A stretch of DNA of 7,518 nt from Hydrogenophaga sp. (GTDB taxonomy: Bacteria; Pseudomonadota; Gammaproteobacteria; Burkholderiales; Burkholderiaceae_C). Numbering within the stretch: position 1 is the stretch's first letter; each line of letters begins with the position of its first letter. A model generated the notes under the pieces. The model ran no database searches and was not told the DNA's origin. It saw nothing but the letters and a program-made list of their open reading frames with translations. Shown piece after piece: positions 1 through 5,102 of this stretch. A program made the translations under genes and the position numbers. The DNA lies in assembly GCA_020047875.1 (NCBI GenBank), contig JAIFNE010000047.1:1-7518 (forward strand). Direction: 5' to 3'.

Positions 1-479
1 GTGTCGGCCTGGTCCAGGATGGCGGCGATGCGGCGTTGTTCGGGGAGGGGTGGGAGCGGGACTTCAAAGCCCGCCAGCACGCGCGGACTGAGCCTCGGCA
101 GGTTAGCGCCCGTGGCTCTGGAGTTTGCAAAGTCCACCATGCTCGGCTGGCGGAGAAAGTGCGAAAGATAGTCCCGGTCCAGTCGTGGTCCTGGCTTGAT
201 GGGCACGATGTCGGTACTGCAAACCCCAGCAAACCAAGGACGAGCGATTTTCGCGAGATACGGGCGCAGCTTCCCGTAGAGCAAATGCTCGCCAGTAAAG
301 GCGAATTTGCTGCTTGCCAGCTCACCTTCATCGACTGCACGAACATTCAGAAAGTCGCCGCCAGATTGGATGTTCTCCAGGCCAACGTAGAGCGTTCCAT
401 CGCGTATGGCCGACGCCTCAACGCCGTTGCGTTCAATGTCCGCAACCTCTGACAACGCGACCGATTTCCAGCCACTCAC
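1..479 (-). CDS. hsdS: Type I restriction-modification specificity subunit HsdS (5' part, cut by window edge)
   Basis: This gene encodes the DNA-recognition subunit of a type I restriction-modification enzyme; it sets the target sequence for HsdM (and for HsdR in the full complex). I read 159 codons from a GTG at 477-479; the gene runs off the left edge, so most of the second half is missing. Visible motifs are the N-terminal W4 with LSEVADIE (residues 9-16), YVGLENIQSGG (31-41), GKLRPYLAKI (69-78) and the end-of-TRD conserved stretch PLPPLPEQRRIAAILD (141-156), which is typical of HsdS. The first target-recognition domain is therefore complete and the conserved helix has just begun. The GTG overlaps the hsdM stop as GTGA, and GGAG (488-491, read on minus) lies 8 nt upstream, so coupling with hsdM is likely. 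No ATG-initiated frame covers this gene, so it is easily missed. G+C is 34 of 60 in each of 181-240 and 241-300, visibly lower than the neighbours, as expected for an exchangeable recognition domain. Confidence 0.93.
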   Translation of the reverse strand, partial: MSGWKSVALSEVADIERNGVEASAIRDGTLYVGLENIQSGGDFLNVRAVDEGELASSKFAFTGEHLLYGKLRPYLAKIARPWFAGVCSTDIVPIKPGPRLDRDYLSHFLRQPSMVDFANSRATGANLPRLSPRVLAGFEVPLPPLPEQRRIAAILDQAD

Positions 480-2032
480 TTCAACATCTCCGCCAGCGCC
501 TTCGTCCCCTGCGCAATCTCATCTTCCAGCCGCGCCAGCTCAGCCAGGATCTCGGCGGGGGCGCGGTGCTGCACCTGCTGGTGCACCACTTCTTTGTAGC
601 GGTTGAGGCTGAGGTCGTAGCCGTTGGCGGCGATGTCGGCCTTGGGCACGCAGAAGCTCTGGGCGGTGCGGGGGCGGGTGTGTTCGTCGCCTTCGCCTTT
701 TTCATCGCGTTTTGCCCAGCGGGCCAGCACGTCGGGCAGGTTGTTTTTGGCGTGCTCGGCTTCGCTCAGTGTTTGGGCAGGGCGGGTGCCGAGTTGGTTT
801 TCGCTGAGCAGCGGCTGGCGTTTGTCGTCCAGGCTCCAGCCGTCGGCCTGCAGGTCGTAAAACCACACGTGGTCGGTGCCGCCGCTGTTGGTTTTGGTGA
901 AGAACAGAATGGCGGTGCTCACGCCGGCATAGGGCTTGAACACGCCGCCGGGCAGGCTGACGATGGCGTCGAGTTTGTGGTCTTCCACCAGCATCTGGCG
1001 CAGGGTTTTGTGGGCGGTGCTGGAACCGAACAACACGCCGTCGGGCACGATCACCGCCGCCCGGCCGCCGGGTTTGAGCAGGCGCAGAAACAGGGCGAGG
1101 AACAGCAGCTCGGTTTTCTTGGTTTTGACCGTTTGCAGCAGGTCCTTGGCCACGTTTTCATAGTCCAGGCTGCCGGCAAAGGGTGGGTTGGCCAGCACCA
1201 GGCTGTAGCGGTCAACTTCCAGCCCGTGTTCCTGGCCCAGCGAGTCGCGGTAGGTGATGGCCGGGTTTTCCACGCTGCTGCCGATGCGCAGCATGGTGTT
1301 GTCGAAGTCGTAGCCGTGGAACATGCCGTGGTTGAAGTGGCTGTTCAACTTTGGGTCGTGGAACAGGCTGGCGTGGTGCTCGCGCAGGTGTTCGCCAGCC
1401 GCCACCAAGAAACCGCAGGTGCCGCTGGCGGGGTCGCAAATGGTGTCGGTGGGCGTGGGCGCGGTCATTTCCACCATCAGCTGGATGATGTGGCGCGGGG
1501 TGCGGAACTGGCCGTTTTGCCCGGCGCTGGCGATCTTGCCCAGCATGTATTCGTAGAGGTCGCCCTTGGTGTCGCGGTTGTCCATGGGCACGGCGGCCAG
1601 CAGATCGACCACCTTGGCCAGCAGCGCGGGCGTGGGGATGGTGAAGCGCGCGTCTTTCATGTGTTGCGCGTAGGTGGAGCTGTCCCCGCCGTTCGAGCTG
1701 TTGCCGTTCACGCCCAGGGTGCGCAGCATGGGGAAGACGTGTTCGCTCAGGGTGTCAAACATCTCGGCCGGGGCTTCGTTTTTGAAGCGGCTCCAGCGCA
1801 GGGTGTCGTAATGGCGGCCTTTGGCGTCGTGCCCCAGCGGGAAGATGTGCCGCGCCATGGGGCGGCCCAGGCGGTTGGCCTTGTTTTCTTCCAGGGTGTG
1901 CAGGTCGTCGAGCCGGCGCAGAAACAGCAGGTAGGTGATCTGCTCGATCACTTCAATGGGGTTGGCGATGCCGCCGGACCAGAATGCGTTCCAGATCTGG
2001 TCGATTTTGCTTTTGAGTTCGCCGGTGAGCAT
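476..2032 (-). CDS. hsdM: Type I restriction-modification DNA methyltransferase subunit HsdM
   Basis: This gene encodes the 518-residue N6-adenine methyltransferase subunit of a type I system. With HsdS it methylates host target sites using S-adenosylmethionine; with HsdR added, the complex restricts foreign DNA. The N-terminal helical HsdM_N domain spans about residues 5-140, with the family signature IDQIWNAFWSGGIANPIEVI (10-29) and YLLFLRRLDDL (34-44). The methylase domain follows, with GQFRTPRHI (174-182), SAM-binding motif I DPASGTCGF (200-208) and the catalytic motif IV NPPF (282-285), then KPGGRAAVIVPDGVLF (320-335). The ATG start matches the usual HsdM N-terminus. Only a weak AGG is seen 5 nt upstream of it. 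The C-terminal helix (about 490-518) would contact HsdS. The gene lies 87 bp downstream of amn and its stop overlaps the hsdS start. No frameshift or lost catalytic residue is seen. Length and motifs are normal for the family. Confidence 0.97.
   Translation of the reverse strand: MLTGELKSKIDQIWNAFWSGGIANPIEVIEQITYLLFLRRLDDLHTLEENKANRLGRPMARHIFPLGHDAKGRHYDTLRWSRFKNEAPAEMFDTLSEHVFPMLRTLGVNGNSSNGGDSSTYAQHMKDARFTIPTPALLAKVVDLLAAVPMDNRDTKGDLYEYMLGKIASAGQNGQFRTPRHIIQLMVEMTAPTPTDTICDPASGTCGFLVAAGEHLREHHASLFHDPKLNSHFNHGMFHGYDFDNTMLRIGSSVENPAITYRDSLGQEHGLEVDRYSLVLANPPFAGSLDYENVAKDLLQTVKTKKTELLFLALFLRLLKPGGRAAVIVPDGVLFGSSTAHKTLRQMLVEDHKLDAIVSLPGGVFKPYAGVSTAILFFTKTNSGGTDHVWFYDLQADGWSLDDKRQPLLSENQLGTRPAQTLSEAEHAKNNLPDVLARWAKRDEKGEGDEHTRPRTAQSFCVPKADIAANGYDLSLNRYKEVVHQQVQHRAPAEILAELARLEDEIAQGTKALAEMLK
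488..491 (-). promoter_or_regulatory. Ribosome binding site deciding the hsdS GTG start
   Basis: On the minus strand GGAG lies inside the last codons of hsdM, with 8 nt to the GTG at 477-479. It supports the unusual GTG start that overlaps the hsdM stop codon, and translational coupling of the two genes. Confidence 0.65.
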
Positions 2033-2066
2033 GGGGGCCTGGGTGCGGAAAAAGGAAGGAAATGGA

Positions 2067-2092
2067 AAAGGGCGGGGCGCTTGCCCGCGCCC
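2067..2092 (-). terminator. Weak terminator-like hairpin between amn and hsdM
   Basis: Reading the minus strand after the amn stop, GGGCGC (2092-2087), a 6-nt loop and GCGCCC (2080-2075) form a perfect 6-bp stem. It is followed after a CGCCC spacer by four T (2070-2067). The T tract is short and displaced, so this could be a poor intrinsic terminator for amn or chance pairing in GC-rich DNA. If it works, hsdM must have its promoter in the remaining 34 bp or within the hairpin region. I see no convincing promoter there. Confidence 0.25.
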
Positions 2093-2119
2093 AAGCGGCG
2101 CGGTGCCGCGCGCGGCGGC

Positions 2120-3607
2120 TTACTGAAACGCCACCTCGGCGAAGCTGCGCAGCTTGCGGCTGTGCAACTGGCCGGGGCCGGCTTCGCGCAGGCGCTCGAC
2201 CGCGCGAATGCCGATGCGCAAATGCTGGTCGACCCGCTCGCGGTAGAAGTGGTTGGCCATGCCGGGGAGTTTGATTTCGCCGTGCAGCGGCTTGTCGCTC
2301 ACGCACAGCAGGGTGCCGTAGGGCACGCGAAACCGGAAACCGTTGGCGGCGATGGTGGCGCTTTCCATGTCGAGCGCGACCGCGCGCGATTGCGAGAAGC
2401 GGCGCTGCGGCGTGTTGTCGGGCAGCAGCTCCCAGTTGCGGTTGTCGGTGCTGGCCACGGTGCCGGTGCGCATGATGCGCTTGAGTTCGCTGGGGGGCAG
2501 GTTGGCCACATCGGCCACCGCGCCCTCGAGCGCGAGCTGAATTTCGGCCAGCGCCGGAATGGGCACCCACAGCGGCAGTTCTTCGTCGAGCACATGGTCT
2601 TCGCGCACGTAGGCGTGGGCGAGCACGTAGTCGCCCAGCTGCTGCGAGCTGCGCAGGCCGGCGCAGTGGCCGATCATGAGCCAGGCGTGTGGGCGCAGCA
2701 CGGCGATGTGGTCGGTGATGGTTTTGGCGTTGGACGGGCCCACGCCGATGTTGACCATGGTGATGCCGCTGCGGTCGGCGCGCATGAGGTGGTAGGCCGG
2801 CATTTGCGGCAGCCGGGGCGGTGGCGCGCCGATCTCGTCACCCGGTTCGGCGCCAAGGCCTGTGCGCCGCGTGACCACGTTGCCCGGTTCCACGAAGGCG
2901 GTGTATTCGCTGGCCGGGTTGGCCATTTCGGCGTGGCCGAGCTTGATGAATTCGTCGATGTAAAACTGGTAATTGGTGAACAGCACGAAGTTTTGAAACC
3001 ACTCGGGGGCGGTGCCGGTGTAGTGGCGCAGGCGCTGCAGCGAGTAGTCGACCCGTGGCGCGGTGAACAGCGCCAGCGGCTGGGCTTCGCCGGCGCGCGG
3101 CTCGAAGGTGCCGTTGGCGATGCCGTCGTCCATGGCGGTGAGGTCGGGCAGGTCGAACACGTCGCGCATGAGTCCGCGCCGTTCGGCGCTGAGCTGGCCC
3201 TCCACATGCTCGTGTTCGGCAAACGAAAAGTGGATCGGGATGGGCTGGGCGCTGGTGCCCACCTCCAGCTCGCCGCCGTGGTTGGCGAGCAGCAGCTCGA
3301 ACTGCTTGAGCAGGTAGGGGCCGAACAGGTCGGGGCGCGTGAGCGTGGTTTCAAAGCGGCCGGGGCCGGCCACGAAGCCATAGCTCAGGTGGGCGGGCCC
3401 TTGCTTGGCGTTGCTTTGCGTGTGCAGCCGCACGAACGGGTAGCAGGCGCGCACGCGGGTCTGGCGGAAGTCGCCGCCCGAGACATAGTCGCGCATGGCC
3501 CGCCGCAGATGCTCCACGCCGCGCTGGTAAATCGCCTGCACCTGGGCCAGCGCGGCGGCGGGATCGCGGTAGAAAACCGGGGCGGTAAAGTCGGGTGTTT
3601 TGTGCAT
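2120..3607 (-). CDS. amn: AMP nucleosidase
   Basis: This gene encodes a cytoplasmic purine-salvage enzyme that hydrolyses AMP to adenine and ribose 5-phosphate and so helps control the adenylate pool. The product is 495 residues, close to the size of E. coli Amn. The N-terminal AMN-specific domain (about 10-190) precedes a nucleoside-phosphorylase-like catalytic domain (about 275-475). Strong family signatures are VNIGVGPSNAKTITDHIAVL (285-304), PHAWLMIGHCAGLRSSQQLG (306-325), YVREDHVLDEELP (333-345) and ALDMESATIAANGFRFRVPY (411-430), followed by SDKPLHGEIKLPGMAN (437-452). The start MHKTPDF is chosen because the frame further upstream is only an antisense extension through the neighbouring membrane-protein gene. 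No clear Shine-Dalgarno sequence precedes the ATG. It diverges from that gene across 45 bp and is followed by hsdM on the same strand. Nothing in it looks damaged. Confidence 0.97.
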   Translation of the reverse strand: MHKTPDFTAPVFYRDPAAALAQVQAIYQRGVEHLRRAMRDYVSGGDFRQTRVRACYPFVRLHTQSNAKQGPAHLSYGFVAGPGRFETTLTRPDLFGPYLLKQFELLLANHGGELEVGTSAQPIPIHFSFAEHEHVEGQLSAERRGLMRDVFDLPDLTAMDDGIANGTFEPRAGEAQPLALFTAPRVDYSLQRLRHYTGTAPEWFQNFVLFTNYQFYIDEFIKLGHAEMANPASEYTAFVEPGNVVTRRTGLGAEPGDEIGAPPPRLPQMPAYHLMRADRSGITMVNIGVGPSNAKTITDHIAVLRPHAWLMIGHCAGLRSSQQLGDYVLAHAYVREDHVLDEELPLWVPIPALAEIQLALEGAVADVANLPPSELKRIMRTGTVASTDNRNWELLPDNTPQRRFSQSRAVALDMESATIAANGFRFRVPYGTLLCVSDKPLHGEIKLPGMANHFYRERVDQHLRIGIRAVERLREAGPGQLHSRKLRSFAEVAFQ

Positions 3608-3652
3608 GGCGCTGATTGTGACCCTGCACCATGACAAGCCCAATAACCCCGC

Positions 3653-4957
3653 ATGTTTGACGCCGCCACCGTGTTTGCGCCCGCCCAGCCCAGCCTGGGT
3701 GGCGCCGCGGCAGTGTTGGTCGCGGCGCTGGGCTGCGGCCTGCTGGTGGGCATTGAGCGCGAGCGGCGCAAGGGCAGCGGCCCCAGGCGCGCGTTTGCCG
3801 GCCTGCGCACGTTTGCCCTCACCAGCGTGATGGGGGCGGCAGCCGCTCTCACCGGGGTGGCTGGCCTGATGGTGGTGGGCGCGCTGCTGGTGGCGGCGCT
3901 GGCGCTGGTGGCCTACTGGCGCGACCGATCCGAAGACCCGGGCAGCACCACCGAAATTGCGCTGCTGCTGACCTACCTCATCGGCGTGCTGTCCGCCTGG
4001 AGCCTGCCGTTGGCCGCCGGCATGGCGGTGGGCCTCACCGCCATGCTGGCCGGACGCAAATCGCTGCACCGATTCGCCAGCCAGTGGCTCAGCCCAGGCG
4101 AGGTGCGCGACGGCATCATTTTGGCCGCGCTGGTGCTGATGGCGCTGCCGCTGGTGCCCGATCGGGCGCTCTGGGGGCCGGTACTCAACCCCCATGTGAT
4201 CGTGCAGCTGCTGGCGCTGCTGCTGGCCGTGCAGTCGCTGGCGCACCTGAGTGGCCGCCTGCTGCAGGCGCGCGAGGCGGTGGCGTTTTCGGCGCTGGCG
4301 TCGGGTTTTGTGTCGAGCACGGCCACCATCGCCACGCTGGGGCTGGCGGTGCGAGAAGGCCGCTCGGGCGCGCGGCTGATGGCCGGGGGTGCGCTGATGT
4401 CGTGCGTGGCGACCCAGATGCAGATTCTGCTGGTGGCCGCGGCGGTGCAGCCGGCCTGGCTGGCGGTGCTGTGGTTGCCTGCCCTGGCTGGCGCCGCGCT
4501 GGCCGGCGGCTGGGCCTGGTGGATGGTGCGCGGCGCGCCGCCCGAGCCGGCCGAAGACGCGGTGTCCAGCCCGCGCATGGAAGGCCTGCCCGGGCCAGGG
4601 AGCGACCGCATGTTCAGCCTCTGGGGCGCGGGTGCGGTGGCGGCGCTGCTGGCCGGCATTCAGGCGCTGGTGCACGGGCTGGATCTCTGGCTCGGGCAGG
4701 CGGGCCTGATTGCGGGCACCCTGGTGGCATCGCTGGCCGACCTGCATGCCGCGCTGGCGGCGGTGTTCGCCACATCGGGCAGCGCGCTGTCGTTCGCCGA
4801 CGCGGTTCCGGTGATGTTGGCGCTGACGGTGCACGCCGGCAGCAAGAGCGTGACCGCCGGTCTGGTGGGCCGCTGGCCCTACCTGCGCTGGCTCGCGCCC
4901 GGCTTGTGGGCGCACACCGCGCTGTGCGTCGCGCTGATCGGCTGGATGGCTTCCTGA
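3653..4957 (+). CDS. MgtC/SapB family, DUF4010-containing integral membrane protein
   Basis: This gene encodes a 434-residue, strongly hydrophobic inner-membrane protein. The N-terminal MgtC-like part carries GCGLLVGIERERRKGSGPRR (27-46) and AGLRTFAL (49-56), the characteristic cytoplasmic-loop signature of MgtC/SapB proteins in the DUF4010 subgroup. Hydrophobic segments follow at about 57-89, 102-133, 153-168, 181-197, 210-232, 244-292, 322-344, 350-372 and 383-432, suggesting a dozen or so spans. The C-terminal DUF4010 half includes SLADLHAALA (360-369) and HAGSKSVTAG (394-403). The family's transport or regulatory function is not established; classical MgtC is linked to magnesium limitation and virulence, but that should not be carried over to this subgroup. 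The ATG at 3653 follows a poor ribosome-binding context. The gene diverges from amn and converges on gor, so it is probably monocistronic. Confidence 0.87.
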   Translation: MFDAATVFAPAQPSLGGAAAVLVAALGCGLLVGIERERRKGSGPRRAFAGLRTFALTSVMGAAAALTGVAGLMVVGALLVAALALVAYWRDRSEDPGSTTEIALLLTYLIGVLSAWSLPLAAGMAVGLTAMLAGRKSLHRFASQWLSPGEVRDGIILAALVLMALPLVPDRALWGPVLNPHVIVQLLALLLAVQSLAHLSGRLLQAREAVAFSALASGFVSSTATIATLGLAVREGRSGARLMAGGALMSCVATQMQILLVAAAVQPAWLAVLWLPALAGAALAGGWAWWMVRGAPPEPAEDAVSSPRMEGLPGPGSDRMFSLWGAGAVAALLAGIQALVHGLDLWLGQAGLIAGTLVASLADLHAALAAVFATSGSALSFADAVPVMLALTVHAGSKSVTAGLVGRWPYLRWLAPGLWAHTALCVALIGWMAS

Positions 4958-4982
4958 CCGCAGCGCCCGGGCTGGCCTGACC

Positions 4983-5010
4983 GCGACCCGCGCAGCAGCG
5001 CAGCGTGGGG
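4983..5010 (+). repeat. Partial copy of the 84-bp structured repeat
   Basis: These 28 bases correspond to the 3' end of the unit at 5011-5094, lying 83 bp upstream of it in the same orientation. They retain the third hairpin, CCCGCGC (4987-4993) pairing with GCGTGGG (5003-5009) through one G-T wobble. The first two hairpins are absent. It looks like a remnant of a tandem array in the gap between the membrane-protein gene and gor. Confidence 0.75.
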
Positions 5011-5094
5011 CTACCGGGCCAGCCGCCGGGCCGCCCCAAGGCAGGCCCAGCCCCCTCGGGGGGCAGCGACCCGCGCAGCGGCGGAGCGTGGGGG
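5011..5094 (+). repeat. Full copy of the 84-bp structured repeat, in the intergenic gap between convergent genes
   Basis: This unit resembles the two units inside gor. Identical landmarks are the 15-base GCCGGGCCGCCCCAA (5025-5039) and the AGCCCCCTCGGGGGGC block (5049-5064). It can form three hairpins. The first pairs GGGCCAGCC (5016-5024) with GGCAGGCCC (5040-5048), 8 of 9 bp. The second pairs GCCCCC (5050-5055) with GGGGGC (5059-5064). The third pairs CCCGCGC (5070-5076) with GCGTGGG (5086-5092), with one wobble. It lies between the stops of two convergent genes, where it might act as a transcription barrier, but no T tract follows any hairpin. I recall similar sequence between genes in Comamonadaceae genomes; this was not verified. 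Confidence 0.85.
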
Positions 5095-5102
5095 CTCCTA
5101 CC

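Noticed and set aside
314..3634. 1106-codon open frame on the plus strand
   Set aside because: It runs antisense through hsdS, hsdM and amn, whose minus-strand products carry clear family motifs. Its translation is Val/Ala/Gly/His-rich without recognisable domains, as expected for the complement of high-GC coding DNA.
3608..4915. Upstream extension of the amn frame, which would give a 931-residue protein
   Set aside because: The extension is antisense to the membrane-protein gene at 3653-4957 and is Arg/Gln/His-rich low-complexity sequence. The family start is at 3605-3607.
5049..5064. Intrinsic terminator at the C5-TCG-G5 hairpin between the convergent genes
   Set aside because: The stem is strong but no T-rich tract follows on either strand, and the identical hairpin occurs inside gor, where termination would abolish expression.
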